Below, in pieces: positions 54,047-63,326 of a stretch of DNA of 64,000 bases. Position numbers and translations under genes: made by a program. The notes beneath the pieces were generated by a model that had not been told where the DNA came from, searched no databases, and worked only from the letters and a program-made list of their open reading frames with translations. This stretch comes from DATKWD01 sp963704815. Its GTDB lineage: Bacteria; Actinomycetota; Acidimicrobiia; Acidimicrobiales; Salinilacustritrichaceae. Positions within the stretch are counted from its first letter, which is position 1, and each line of letters opens with the position of its first letter. Location: the NCBI GenBank assembly GCA_963704815.1, contig CAVPHU010000001.1, positions 62,001-126,000 on the forward strand. The letters run 5' to 3'.

Positions 54047-54612
54047 TGTTCACCGGCATCATCGAAGAACTCGGCACCGTCACGTCGTTCGCCGACGGAC
54101 GACTGCACATCGAGGCGACCGAGGTGCTCGACGACGTCGAGATGGGGGCGTCGATCGCCGTCAACGGGGTGTGCCTGACCGTCGTGGCGTTCGGCGACGA
54201 CTGGTGGGAAGCCGATGTCGTCGACGAGTCGCTGAAGAAGAGCAGCCTCGGCGTGCTCGAGCCCGGCCATCGAGTGAACCTCGAACGCCCGGTGCGGGTC
54301 GAAGACCGCCTCGGCGGCCACCTCGTCCAGGGTCACGTCGACGGGGTCGGCCGCATCGTGACGCCCGCGCCGGACCTCCACGTCCGCTGCGAGCCCGACC
54401 TGACCCGCTACATCGTCGAGAAGGGATCGATCACGATCGACGGCATCAGCCTGACCGTGGTCGACGTGTTCGACGACGGATTCACGGTGGCGATCATCCC
54501 GCACACCGGTGAGGTCACGACCCTGGGATTCAAGGGCCAAGACGACCCCGTCAACCTCGAGGTCGACCTCACCGCCAAGTACGTCGAGAAACTGCTCGCC
54601 TGGAAGGATTGA
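54046..54612 (+). CDS. ribE: Riboflavin synthase alpha chain
   Basis: Riboflavin synthase dismutates two lumazines to riboflavin. The 188-residue protein has the internally duplicated barrel: MFTGIIEELGTV, SIAVNGVCLTVV in the first half, and GSITIDGISLTVVDV in the second. Length is near the family norm. The start overlaps the ribD stop by one base. Confidence 0.95.
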   Translation: MFTGIIEELGTVTSFADGRLHIEATEVLDDVEMGASIAVNGVCLTVVAFGDDWWEADVVDESLKKSSLGVLEPGHRVNLERPVRVEDRLGGHLVQGHVDGVGRIVTPAPDLHVRCEPDLTRYIVEKGSITIDGISLTVVDVFDDGFTVAIIPHTGEVTTLGFKGQDDPVNLEVDLTAKYVEKLLAWKD

Positions 54613-54618
54613 CAGCCC

Positions 54619-55840
54619 ATGCCACTCGCACCCATCGAGGAAGCCGTCGAAGCCATCGCCCGAGGGGAGATCGTGGTGGTGGTCGACGACGAGGACCGCG
54701 AGAACGAGGGCGACCTGATCATGGCGGCCGAGTTCGCCACGGCCGAGAAGATCGCCTTCTTCCTGCACCACACCTCGGGCTTCATCTGTGCCCCGATCAC
54801 CCGCGACCGGGCCCGCCAACTCGACCTCCAGGCGATGGTGGCCAACAACACCGAGTCGATGCGCACCGCCTTCCTCGTGAGCATCGACCTGCTCAAGGGC
54901 ACCTCGACCGGGATCTCGGCCCACGACCGCTCGGCGACCATCCAAGCGCTCGTCGACCCCGACACCCGACCCTCCGACCTGGCCCGACCCGGTCACATCC
55001 TCCCGCTCGAGGCGCGCGAGGGTGGCGTCCTCAAGCGAGCCGGCCACACCGAGGCCGCCGTCGATCTCGCGCGCATGGCCGGGTTGCTACCCGGCCGGTG
55101 TGCTGTGCGAGATCGTCGACGAGAAGAAGATGGACATGGCTCGCACCCCCGAGCTCGAGGTCTTCGCCGAGAAGCACGGCCTCAAGATGATCTCGATCGC
55201 CGACATGATCCGCTACCGGCGCAAGACCGAGAAGCTCATCAAGCGGGTCGCCGAGGCCAAGATCCCCACCGAATACGGCGAGTTCACCTGTTACGCCTAC
55301 GAATCGCTGCTCGACGGTGAAGTCCACCTCGCCTTCGTGCGCGGCACCGTCGTCGGTCAGGACGACGTCCTGGTGCGGGTGCACAGCGAGTGCCTCACCG
55401 GCGACATCTTCGGATCGCTCAAGTGTGACTGCGGTCCGCAGCTCCACGGTGCCTTGCGTCAGGTCGCCGAGGAGGACGAGGGCGTCGTGGTGTACCTCCG
55501 GGGCCACGAGGGTCGCGGCATCGGCATCGCCCACAAGCTGCAGGCCTACGCCTTGCAGGAGCAGGGACGCGACACCGTCGACGCCAACGTCGAGCTCGGC
55601 CTCCCGGTCGACAGCCGAGAATACGGGATCGGCGCCCAGATCCTGGTCGACCTGGGCGTCACGACCATGCGACTCCTGACCAACAACCCCGCCAAGAAGG
55701 GCGGCCTGGCCGGCTTCGGTCTCGAAGTCACCGAACGGGTGTCGCTCGAGACCGAACCGACACCGGAGAACATCGGCTACCTGCGCACCAAGCGCGAGCG
55801 GATGGGCCACCTGCTCGAGGGCCTCGACGATGTCCTCTGA
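54619..55840 (+). CDS. ribBA: Bifunctional DHBP synthase / GTP cyclohydrolase II, frameshifted
   Basis: RibBA makes both substrates of riboflavin: 3,4-dihydroxybutanone phosphate and the GTP-derived pyrimidine. The RibB half has VVVDDEDRENEGDLIMAAE and TSTGISAHDRSATIQAL. Near 55087-55092, in CTACCCGG, the frame shifts by one extra base; removal gives GLLPAGVLCEI, the family sequence. The RibA half has the zinc cysteines in ECLTGDIFGSLKCDCG and GHEGRGIGIAHK. Both halves keep normal coding, so the break may be an error. It overlaps ribH by 11 bases. Confidence 0.88.
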
Positions 55841-56349
55841 CCGGGCCGGCATTCCCGACGGACTCGACGGAGCAGGCCTGCACGTCGGGCTGATCCACGC
55901 CCGCTGGAACACCGACATCGTCGACCGGCTGATCGCCGGTGTCGAACGTGGCTGCGAAGCCCTCGGCGTCGAGGAGATCGTCCGCGAGCGTGCCCGGCAG
56001 CTTCGAGTTGCCGTTCGCCGCCAAGGCGATGGCCACCTCGGGCCGGGTCGACGCCGTCGTGGTCGCCGGCGTCGTGATCCGGGGCGAGACCACGCACTAC
56101 GAGCTGGTGAGCGAAGGGTGTGCGGCCGGCGTGCAGTCCACACAACTCGAAACGGGCATTCCGATCGGCTTCGGCGTCCTGACCGTCGAGGACCGGGCTC
56201 AAGCCCTCGCCCGCAGCGAGGAGGCCGGCGGGCACAACGTGGGCGAAGAGGCCGCCATCGTCGCCGTCGAGATGTGCCGGCTGCGCCAGTCGTTCGAGGC
56301 GGATGCCGACGCCGACGACACCGACGTGCCCGGCGGGAGCTACCTCTGA
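55830..56349 (+). CDS. ribH: 6,7-dimethyl-8-ribityllumazine synthase, frameshifted
   Basis: RibH forms lumazine, usually as an icosahedral shell. The start reads LHVGLIHARWNTDIVDRLIAG; a frame change near 55988 (one extra C) is needed to reach VPGSFELPFAAKAMA and the later VVVAGVVIRGETTHYELV with the active-site His region, and GIPIGFGVLTVE. Corrected length is about 172 residues. Its TGA overlaps a possible CTG start of the hisG remnant. Confidence 0.88.
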
Positions 56350-56723
56350 CGCTCGATCTGGTCCTGCCCGAGGGTTCGCTCGAGAAGGCCACCATGGCGC
56401 TGTTCGAGGAGGCCGACCTGACCGTTCGTGGATCCTCCGACGTCGACTACAAGGCCAATGTCGAGGACCCACGGATCGACGAGGTGCGCATCCTGCGACC
56501 CCAGGAGATCCCGCGGTACGTGGCCGAGGGCATGTTCGACCTCGACATCACCGAGACCGGGCGAGCCATCCGGGCCGCCGGTCTCAAGATCATCGACACC
56601 ATCCTCACCAGCTACACCGAACTCATCGCCGGCCCAGCGTCGTACGCCGATCCGACGGTCGCTAGGTTCTCGTCTCATGGCCTCGCTGGACTCGCTCACT
56701 GGTGTGGTTTCCTCCTTCGATGA
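56346..56723 (+). pseudogene. hisG: ATP phosphoribosyltransferase remnant (internal and C-terminal loss)
   Basis: HisG starts histidine synthesis. The frame begins LTLDLVLPEGSLEKATMALF and reads through VRILRPQEIPRYVAEGMFDLDI, as in domain 1. It then jumps straight to TETGRAIRAAGLKIIDTIL and LIAGPASYADP, which belong to the end of domain 2, so roughly 90 residues (estimate) are missing between. The C-terminal regulatory part is also lost, and the frame runs into the next gene. No ATG/GTG start is available; CTG 56346 overlaps the ribH stop. Decayed gene or assembly collapse. Confidence 0.75.
56663..56668 (+). promoter_or_regulatory. Probable -10 box of leaderless cold-shock-like gene
   Basis: TAGGTT ends 8 bases before the ATG at 56677, inside the tail of the hisG remnant. 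No ribosome-binding site is visible. Confidence 0.45.
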
Positions 56724-56904
56724 TCCTCGGGGGCTCGGCGTCATCCTGGGTTCCGACGGTGTGTCACGTCGGTTTCACTGCACCCAGATCGCCGACGGGT
56801 CGCGGACGATCACCGAAGGCACCGAGGTCACCTTCACCGTGATCGCTGCTCCCGACGGCACGTGGGAAGCCGGGTCTGTCGAACCGACCGGAGCGAACGT
56901 GTAG
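56677..56904 (+). CDS. Cold-shock-domain-like small protein
   Basis: The 75-residue product resembles CspA-type OB folds in layout: LTGVVSSFDDPRGLGVILGSDG, FHCTQIADGSRTITEGTEVTFTV and ending AGSVEP. Key RNP aromatic residues (KGFGFI, VFVHF) are changed, so nucleic-acid binding is doubtful. It lies between hisG and the GH3 gene. Confidence 0.65.
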   Translation: MASLDSLTGVVSSFDDPRGLGVILGSDGVSRRFHCTQIADGSRTITEGTEVTFTVIAAPDGTWEAGSVEPTGANV

Positions 56905-56913
56905 GAATGGTGC

Positions 56914-59322
56914 GTGGAAGAACGCATCGCCTCACTGGTCGAACAACTGACGCTCGACGAGCAGGTCACGCTCACCGCCGGCATGGACAACTGGCGCGTC
57001 GAGGGCATCCCCCGGCTGGGCATCGGCCGCATCAAGATGTCCGACGGCCCGACCGGTGTCCGAGGTGATCTCACCTCAGGCGTCTCGGCCGTCAACTTCC
57101 CCATCGGGAGTGCGCTCGGTGCGAGCTGGGACGTCGACCTGGTGGCCGAGGTCGCCACGACCCTCGCCGACGAGGCGGCGAGCAAGGGCGCCCACGTCGT
57201 GCTCGGACCGACGGTCAATCTGCATCGCTACCCGCTCGCGGGACGGAACTTCGAGTGCTACTCCGAAGACCCCGAGCTCACCGCCCAACTCGCGATCGCG
57301 TTCATCACGGCACTCCAGTCCGGCGGCGTAGCGGCCTCGCTCAAGCACTTCGTGTGCAACGACCAGGAGCACGAGCGGCACAGCATCAGCGCCCAGGTCG
57401 ACGAGCGGACGCTCCGTGAGGTCTATCTCCGCCCGTTCGAGGCGGCGGTCACCGGATCGGCGCCATGGACGATCATGGCGGCCTACAACCGGCTCGGTGG
57501 CGAGTTCTGCAGCCAGAACGACCGGCTCCTCAACCAGATCCTCAAGGGCGAGTGGAACTACGACGGAGTGGTGGTGTCCGACTGGTACGGGACCCACGAC
57601 ACCGAGGCGGCCGCCGCCGGCGGGCTCGACATCCAGATGCCCGGTCCGCCGCTGCAGTTCGGCCCGCCCCTCGCCGAGGCCGTGCGAGCCGGCACGGTCG
57701 ACGAAGCCCACGTGGTCGACAAGGCGACCCGGGTCGTCCGGCTGGCGGCACGAACCGGCCGCCTCGACGATGCCTCCGAGCCCGCCGAACGGTCCGTCGA
57801 CACCCCCGAGCGCAGCCAACTGGCTCGCCGCGTGGCGCGGGCCGGCATGGTGCTGCTGGTCAACGACGGCGTCCTTCCCCTCGACGTCGCCGGCACGGGG
57901 TCGGTCGCCGTCATCGGCCCGAACGCCACGCCGGGGCAGAGCCAGGGCGGCGGCTCGTCGCAGGTGCTCCCGCATCATGTGGTGAGCCCCCTCGACGGGA
58001 TCACCGAACGCTTCGACGACGTCACCTTCGAGCGCGGTGTCGGACTCGGCATGTTCGCCGCGCCGATCGACCCGGGCCTGCTCGGCGACGGCTACGCGGT
58101 CGAGTACTTCGACGACCCCGACTTCGCGACCGACCCGTTCCACACCGAAGACGAGCGCGAAGCCCGGTTCTCCTTCTTCGGCGCGCCCATCCGGCGACTC
58201 GGGCAGGGCAACTTCTCGGCCCGGTGGAGCGCACGGTTCTCGCCCGACCAGTCGGGGACCTGGGAGCTCAGCCTGGCGGCAGCCGGTCAGGCACGGGTCA
58301 TCATCGACGGCGAGGTCGTCGTCGACGATTGGGACGAGCCAGGACCCACGATGCTCGTGTTCCCCAACCAACTCGTCGAGACGCGCGGCTCGGTCGAGCT
58401 CACGGCAGGGACGACCGTCGATCTGCTCATCGAACTGCGGGCCGGCAAGCGGGGCGTCCTCCCTCACCTGCGGTTCGGCGCGGTTCCGCCCGATCCCGAC
58501 ATCGAACTCGGTCGCGCCGTCGAGGCGGCGCGGGCAGCCGACCTGGCCATCGTGGTCGTGGGGACCAGCCCCGACTTCGAGACCGAGGGAGAGGATCGGG
58601 CCTCGTTCGCCCTCCCCGGTCGTCAGGACGAACTGGTCGCCGCGGTGGCTGCCGCGCAGCCCAACACCGTCGTCGTGGTCAACGCCGGAGCCGGCGCGCC
58701 GCTGCCCTGGGCCGACGAGGTCCGAGCCGTCCTTTGGACGTGGTACCCGGGGCAGGAGTTCGGTCTGGCGCTCGCCGACGTGTTGGCGGGCGAGGGCGAA
58801 CCGGGCGGTCGGCTCCCCTCGACCATCCCGTTCCGCATCGAGGACTCCGGTGCCCATGCGTCCTACCCCGGCACCGACGGCGAGGTGACCTACGACGAGG
58901 GCGTGTTCATCGGCCACCGCTGGTTCGACGAACACGACATCGAACCGCAGTTCTGCTTCGGTCACGGCTTGTCGTACACGACCTTCGAGTACAGCGACCT
59001 GCACATCCACGCCGAAGACGACGTGCCATCGGTCAGCGTCGCCATCACCAACGTGGGCGAGCGGCGCGGCTCAGAGGTCGTGCAGCTGTACGTCCGCGAC
59101 GTCGAGAGCTCGGTGCCACGACCACCCCGAGAGCTGAAGGCGTTCACCAAGGTCCACCTCCTGCCGGGGGAGACGCGACGGGAGTCCTTCAGCCTCGGGC
59201 CACGGACCTTTGCGTTCTACGACGTCGAGACCTCGAACTGGAAGGTCGAGCCCGGCGACTTCGAGATCCAGATCGGTGCGAGCAGCCGAGACATCCGGGT
59301 CACCGGGACCATCACCATGTGA
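56914..59322 (+). CDS. GH3 family beta-glycosidase with PA14 insert
   Basis: The 802-residue protein has the GH3 N-domain (RIKMSDGPTGVRG, LKHFVCNDQEHERH), the nucleophile Asp in VVVSDWYGTHDTEAAAAGG, a PA14 domain at about 390-535 (YFDDPDFATDPFHTE), the GH3 C-domain (VVVGTSPDFETEGEDR) and a fibronectin III-like end. This layout matches intracellular beta-glucosidases of the BglX/KMB type; no signal peptide is seen. The sugar is unknown. The only carbohydrate enzyme in the window. Confidence 0.9.
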   Translation: MEERIASLVEQLTLDEQVTLTAGMDNWRVEGIPRLGIGRIKMSDGPTGVRGDLTSGVSAVNFPIGSALGASWDVDLVAEVATTLADEAASKGAHVVLGPTVNLHRYPLAGRNFECYSEDPELTAQLAIAFITALQSGGVAASLKHFVCNDQEHERHSISAQVDERTLREVYLRPFEAAVTGSAPWTIMAAYNRLGGEFCSQNDRLLNQILKGEWNYDGVVVSDWYGTHDTEAAAAGGLDIQMPGPPLQFGPPLAEAVRAGTVDEAHVVDKATRVVRLAARTGRLDDASEPAERSVDTPERSQLARRVARAGMVLLVNDGVLPLDVAGTGSVAVIGPNATPGQSQGGGSSQVLPHHVVSPLDGITERFDDVTFERGVGLGMFAAPIDPGLLGDGYAVEYFDDPDFATDPFHTEDEREARFSFFGAPIRRLGQGNFSARWSARFSPDQSGTWELSLAAAGQARVIIDGEVVVDDWDEPGPTMLVFPNQLVETRGSVELTAGTTVDLLIELRAGKRGVLPHLRFGAVPPDPDIELGRAVEAARAADLAIVVVGTSPDFETEGEDRASFALPGRQDELVAAVAAAQPNTVVVVNAGAGAPLPWADEVRAVLWTWYPGQEFGLALADVLAGEGEPGGRLPSTIPFRIEDSGAHASYPGTDGEVTYDEGVFIGHRWFDEHDIEPQFCFGHGLSYTTFEYSDLHIHAEDDVPSVSVAITNVGERRGSEVVQLYVRDVESSVPRPPRELKAFTKVHLLPGETRRESFSLGPRTFAFYDVETSNWKVEPGDFEIQIGASSRDIRVTGTITM

Positions 59323-59817
59323 CTAGTCGAGGTCGAAGGGGTCGAGGTCGTTGCCGCCCATGGCGTCGGTGCTCTCGAACTCGTCGAACTCATCGACCCC
59401 TTCGACCTCGTCAGCGATGCCGTCGAACGGCGAGTCGACCTGGTCGAGCTGGGCGTCGGCGGCTGCCGCGAGCAGGTTCACTCCTGGATCGGCTTGGGTC
59501 GCGCCCGCCCATCCGGTGTCGGCGTCCCCTGCGGTCTCGTCGGCGCCGCGGTCGGCATCGGCCACGGCGGCGGCGATGCTCGCTCCGAAGGCGAGCTCGC
59601 CGTCGTCGGCCTCCACGGGGTCCGGGGGAGCGGCCTCGCTCACGCCTGCGCCCCACCCCTCGTCGTCCGCGGGATCGGACGCAGCCGTCGCGTCCGACAG
59701 GCTCGGGGCCTTCGACGCCAGGTTGGCCGACGCGGCGTCGAGCTCGTCGGGGTCGGTGCCGGCGCGACCCGACGACATGTTCCCGTCGGAGCTGAAGCGC
59801 GGTTGGCCCTTGGCCAT
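59323..59817 (-). CDS. Hypothetical acidic low-complexity protein
   Basis: The 164-residue product is rich in Asp, Ala, Glu and Gly and has no recognisable domain: MAKGQPRFSSDGNMSSGRAG at the start and DAMGGNDLDPFDLD at the end. ATG 59817 lies two bases after the metY stop, so it is likely co-transcribed. The C-terminal acid cluster could be an interaction motif. Disordered by appearance. Confidence 0.65.
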   Translation of the reverse strand: MAKGQPRFSSDGNMSSGRAGTDPDELDAASANLASKAPSLSDATAASDPADDEGWGAGVSEAAPPDPVEADDGELAFGASIAAAVADADRGADETAGDADTGWAGATQADPGVNLLAAAADAQLDQVDSPFDGIADEVEGVDEFDEFESTDAMGGNDLDPFDLD

Positions 59818-59819
59818 GC

Positions 59820-61133
59820 TCAGCCCTTCGCCGCAGCGAAGCCGATCTCGAGGTCGGCGATGATGTCGTCGATGGTCTCGAGGCCGACCGACAGGCGGAT
59901 CAGGCCCGGATCGACACCGGTCGCGGTCTGTTCGACCTCGGTGAGCTGGCTGTGGGTGGTGGAGGCCGGGTGGATGACCAGGCTGCGCACGTCGCCGATG
60001 TTGGCGACGTGGCTGTGGAGCTCGAGGGCCTCGACGAAGCGCTTGCCGGCCTCGCGCCCGCCCGAGAGGATGAACGCCGGCACCGAGCCGAAGCCTCTGC
60101 CGCCGCCCAACTCCTGCCCACGGGCGTGCCACGGTGACGCAGGGAGACCGGCATAGGCCACCGATTCGACCTGGGCATGCCCGTCGAGGAACTCGGCGAC
60201 GGCCTGGGTGTTGCTGAAGTGGCGCTCCATGCGCAGGCTCAGCGTCTCGATGCCCTGCAGTACGAGGAACGCGTTGAACGGGCTGATGGCCGCCCCGATG
60301 TCGCGGAGCAGTTGGACCCGGGCCTTGATGACGAAGGACCCGGCACCCAGGGCAGGCCAGTAGGCGAGCCCGTTGTACGACGGGTCGGGCTCGGTGAACA
60401 TCGCGTGCCGTCCCGAGGCTCCGAAGTCGAACGAGCCGCCGTCGACGATGCAACCGCCGATGGCCGTGCCGTGTCCACCGAGGAACTTGGTCATCGAGTG
60501 CACGACGATGTCGGCCCCGTGCTCGAGCGGCCGGATGAGGAAGGGCGTGGCGACCGTGTTGTCGATCATCAGCGGTACGCCGATCTCGTGGGCGACCTCG
60601 GAGACACCCTTGATGTCGAAGACGTTGTTCTTCGGGTTGCCGATCGACTCGCCGAAGAAGGCCTTGGTGTTGGGCTGCGCTGCAGCCCGCCAGGCATCGA
60701 GGTCGTCGGCATCGTCGACGAAGCTCACGTCGATGCCGTACTTGGGCAGGGTGTGGTGGAACAGGTTGTAGGTGCCGCCGTACAGGGCCGCCCCCGACAC
60801 GATGTGATCGCCGGCCTGGGCCAGGTTCATGATCGCGATGGTGGCCGCCGACTGGCCCGACGAGAGGGCCAGAGCGCCCGGCAGGCCGACGGCGGTCTCG
60901 GTGCCGCCCTCGAGCGACGAGATCCGGGCCTCGAGCACGCCCTGGGTCGGGTTCATGATGCGCGTGTAGATGTTGCCGATCTCGCCGAGCGCGAACAGGT
61001 TGGCTGCGTGGTCGCTGTCGCGGAACTGGTAGGCGGTGGTCTGGTAGATCGGCACGGCCCGCGAACCGGTCGCGGAGTCGGGCTCCTGCCCTGCATGGAT
61101 CTGGCGAGTCTCGAATCCCTGATTGTCGGTCAC
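59820..61133 (-). CDS. metY: O-acetylhomoserine sulfhydrylase
   Basis: MetY makes homocysteine from O-acetylhomoserine and sulfide. The 437-residue protein has FETRQIHAGQEPDSATGSRA, YTRIMNPTQGVLE, the PLP lysine in VVHSMTKFLGGHG and the C-terminal SLVIHPASTTHSQL and IRLSVGLE. The long C-terminal form without cystathionine-specific insert favours MetY. Start GTG 61133. Confidence 0.92.
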   Translation of the reverse strand: MTDNQGFETRQIHAGQEPDSATGSRAVPIYQTTAYQFRDSDHAANLFALGEIGNIYTRIMNPTQGVLEARISSLEGGTETAVGLPGALALSSGQSAATIAIMNLAQAGDHIVSGAALYGGTYNLFHHTLPKYGIDVSFVDDADDLDAWRAAAQPNTKAFFGESIGNPKNNVFDIKGVSEVAHEIGVPLMIDNTVATPFLIRPLEHGADIVVHSMTKFLGGHGTAIGGCIVDGGSFDFGASGRHAMFTEPDPSYNGLAYWPALGAGSFVIKARVQLLRDIGAAISPFNAFLVLQGIETLSLRMERHFSNTQAVAEFLDGHAQVESVAYAGLPASPWHARGQELGGGRGFGSVPAFILSGGREAGKRFVEALELHSHVANIGDVRSLVIHPASTTHSQLTEVEQTATGVDPGLIRLSVGLETIDDIIADLEIGFAAAKG

Positions 61134-61169
61134 GAGGTGATTGTCTAGTGGACTCGCCGTGTCGGGTCT

Positions 61170-61982
61170 CTACCGTCCCCGGTAGACGGGGTCGCGCTTC
61201 TCGGCGAAGGCCTTCGAGCCCTCGGCAGCGTCCTCGCTGGCCATGACCTCCCAGCCGATGGCGTCCTGATGGGCCATGGCCTCGCCGTCGCTCAGGTGCT
61301 CGGTCTCGCGCCAGGCCCGCAGGATGGCCTGGTTGGACAGCGGTCCGTTGGCCGCGACCTGCTGCGCGACGGCGCGAGCCACGTCGAGCGCCGCACCGTG
61401 CGGCGCCAGGCGACCGATCAGGCCGATCTCCTTCGCCTCGTGAGCCGTCACCGGCCGGGCGGTCAGCAGGATGTCCATGGCGATCGTGTAGGGGATCTGA
61501 CGGGGGAGCCTGCAGGCCGAGCCCCCGAGCGGGAACAGCGCCCGTTTCGCCTCCCAGACCCCGAACGTGGCCGTCTCGGCCGCGATCCGGATGTCGGTGC
61601 CCATGAGCATCTCGGTGCCGCCGGCGACGGCGTAGCCCTCGACGGCGGCGATCAGCGGCTTGGTCAGGCGGTGATCGCGCAGCAGCGCCTTCCAGTGGAG
61701 GTCGTCGCCGGCCGACATGCGTTCCTGCACATGGGGGTCCTCGGATGGGGTTCCCATCGCCACCAGGTCGGCACCGGTCGAGAAGTTGCCACCCGCGCCG
61801 GTGAGGATGGCGCAGCGGATGTCGTCGTCGGCATCGACCCGGTCGAAGGCGTCGGCCAGGCCGACGAGCATGTCGGCCGACAGCGCGTTCTTCTTCTCGG
61901 GCCGGTTCATGGTGGCGATGAGCACGTGACCGTCGACCTCGACGGTGCAGTGCTGGTTGGTCAGGTCCTCGACGATGGCCAC
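61170..61982 (-). CDS. Enoyl-CoA hydratase/isomerase family protein
   Basis: The 270-residue crotonase-fold protein has NRPEKKNALSADML, the oxyanion-hole GNFSTGADLVAMG, and KPLIAAVEGYAVAGGTEMLMG. The catalytic Glu of classical hydratases near FGVWEAKRALFP is partly kept. Reaction and pathway unresolved. It lies four bases after the DUF1844 gene. Confidence 0.88.
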   Translation of the reverse strand: MAIVEDLTNQHCTVEVDGHVLIATMNRPEKKNALSADMLVGLADAFDRVDADDDIRCAILTGAGGNFSTGADLVAMGTPSEDPHVQERMSAGDDLHWKALLRDHRLTKPLIAAVEGYAVAGGTEMLMGTDIRIAAETATFGVWEAKRALFPLGGSACRLPRQIPYTIAMDILLTARPVTAHEAKEIGLIGRLAPHGAALDVARAVAQQVAANGPLSNQAILRAWRETEHLSDGEAMAHQDAIGWEVMASEDAAEGSKAFAEKRDPVYRGR

Positions 61983-61986
61983 CTCG

Positions 61987-62454
61987 TCAGTCCCCGGGCT
62001 GCTGGCTGCGCTGCACGAACGCCATCTGGAGCTGCTGGCGGGCTTCGATCAGGGTGGGTTCTCCCTGGCCGAGTCGACCGCTGAGGTTGTCGACGATGGC
62101 GGCGAGGGCGTCGATGGCGAGCTGCGCCTCTTCGAGCTTCGGGGGCTCGCTGGTGAGGTGGATGGCCGCGAGCTCGTAGATGCCCATGGCGTGGTTGGCC
62201 ACCACATCGGCAGCGGGCGCCGAGGCGATCTGCTTGCGCACCTCCTCCATCTCCGACGCCATGGCCTCGACCCGGGCCCGCTCCTCGGGCGAGAGGTCCT
62301 CGAGACTCGGGCCCTCGGGTGGGGTCCCGCCGGTGTCAGCGGCCGCGGGTTGGGCCGGTTCGGGCTGGCTCGGTTGGTTGGGTTCGACGGGGTGCTCGCC
62401 CCCAGGGGTCCACAGGCTCATGTAGGTGCTCCGATGTTCGATTGGGTTCGACAT
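61987..62454 (-). CDS. DUF1844 domain protein
   Basis: The 155-residue product has a Pro/Ala-rich N-terminal part and a helical C-terminal domain (YELAAIHLTSEPPKLEEAQL, AIVDNLSGRLGQGEPTLIEA) matching DUF1844, a small bacterial family commonly found next to infC-rpmI-rplT. The start may be 62454 or 62421 (MSLWTPGG). Function unknown. Confidence 0.85.
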   Translation of the reverse strand: MSNPIEHRSTYMSLWTPGGEHPVEPNQPSQPEPAQPAAADTGGTPPEGPSLEDLSPEERARVEAMASEMEEVRKQIASAPAADVVANHAMGIYELAAIHLTSEPPKLEEAQLAIDALAAIVDNLSGRLGQGEPTLIEARQQLQMAFVQRSQQPGD

Positions 62455-62497
62455 TGTCAGGGTCGGGGTGAAGGTGTGTACCCTAGGCGCCTGACAA
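62454..62497. promoter_or_regulatory. Divergent region with inverted TTGTCAGG boxes
   Basis: TTGTCAGG (62454-62461) and its inverted copy CCTGACAA (62490-62497) flank TACCCT (62479-62484). TTGTCA and TACCCT form a possible promoter for infC with a 19-bp spacer. The symmetric arms could also bind a regulator. Confidence 0.35.
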
Positions 62498-62724
62498 CCG
62501 AGGGAAAGAGGGGCTCACGCTCCCACCCGGCCACCGATCGTCGATTTCATCATGGCGATCACGTGCGTCTCCGGGTCGCGAAGACCGTCGAGGTCCATCC
62601 GTTCCCGGATGGAGCGAAGCGGGTGTCGGCTTTCCATGGACACTCGCCGCTCTCCGGTGAAGGTTCGCTCGGGCCACCGAAGACTCGACGGAGGAGGACC
62701 CGTCTCATTGAGGAGTGATCGGCC
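62498..62724. other. infC leader region
   Basis: About 225 bases with no assigned gene. It holds a plus-strand ORF of 58 codons (62552-62728) whose TAG overlaps the proposed infC ATA start, and a minus-strand ORF of 40 codons (62637-62515). Neither has a good ribosome-binding site. TGAGGAG ends near 62715 and serves infC. Confidence 0.4.
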
Positions 62725-63294
62725 ATAGCGGCCCCCTCGGCAAACGACCCCCGGATCAACGATCGAATTCGCGCCCGCGAGGTGCGGGTCGTCGCTCCGG
62801 ACGGAGAACAACTCGGCGTCAAGCCGCTTCCTGAGGCCTTGGCCATGGCGAAGCAGCTCGACCTCGACCTCGTCGAAGTCGCAGCTGCGGCAAACCCCCC
62901 GGTTTGTCGCATCATGGACTTCGGCAAGTACAAGTACGAGGCGGCACAACGCGCCAAGGAATCGAGACGCAAGAGCAGCAGCATCTCGGTGAAGGAGATG
63001 AGATACCGGCCCAAGATCGGCGTCGGCGACTTCGACACCAAGACCCGCAAGGTCATCAAGTTCCTCGACGAGGGACACAAGGTGAAGGTGACCGTGGCCT
63101 TTCGAGGCCGCGAGATGCAGCATCCCGAGCTGGGACGCAAGCTGCTCGATGATGTGATCGAAGCCGTGGAGGACCACGGCCGCGTCGAGACCCATGCCCG
63201 CCACGAAGGTCGCCAGATGACCATGGTGTTGGGTCCCCAGAAGCAAGCCGGCAAGAAGAAGAAGAAGACCGACACGGTGACCGACGAGAGCTGA
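62725..63294 (+). CDS. infC: Translation initiation factor IF-3
   Basis: IF-3 proofreads start codons on the 30S subunit. The frame after the TGA at 62716 has no ATG, GTG or TTG before residue 20, yet residues DPRINDRIRAREVRVVAPDG are the conserved IF-3 N-terminus. ATA 62725, nine bases after AGGAG, is the best start. Non-AUG starts let IF-3 limit its own synthesis in E. coli (AUU). Later parts are normal: KQLDLDLVEVAAAANPPVCR, KSSSISVKEMRYRPKIG, and a Lys-rich end. Confidence 0.93.
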   Translation: MAAPSANDPRINDRIRAREVRVVAPDGEQLGVKPLPEALAMAKQLDLDLVEVAAAANPPVCRIMDFGKYKYEAAQRAKESRRKSSSISVKEMRYRPKIGVGDFDTKTRKVIKFLDEGHKVKVTVAFRGREMQHPELGRKLLDDVIEAVEDHGRVETHARHEGRQMTMVLGPQKQAGKKKKKTDTVTDES

Positions 63295-63326
63295 GCGGTC
63301 GGCCCGATTCGAGAGAAGGAGACGAG

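Noticed and set aside
59323..60453. 376-codon minus-strand frame as one protein
   Set aside because: Its upper part is antisense-frame shadow within metY; only the part from ATG 59817 lies outside metY.
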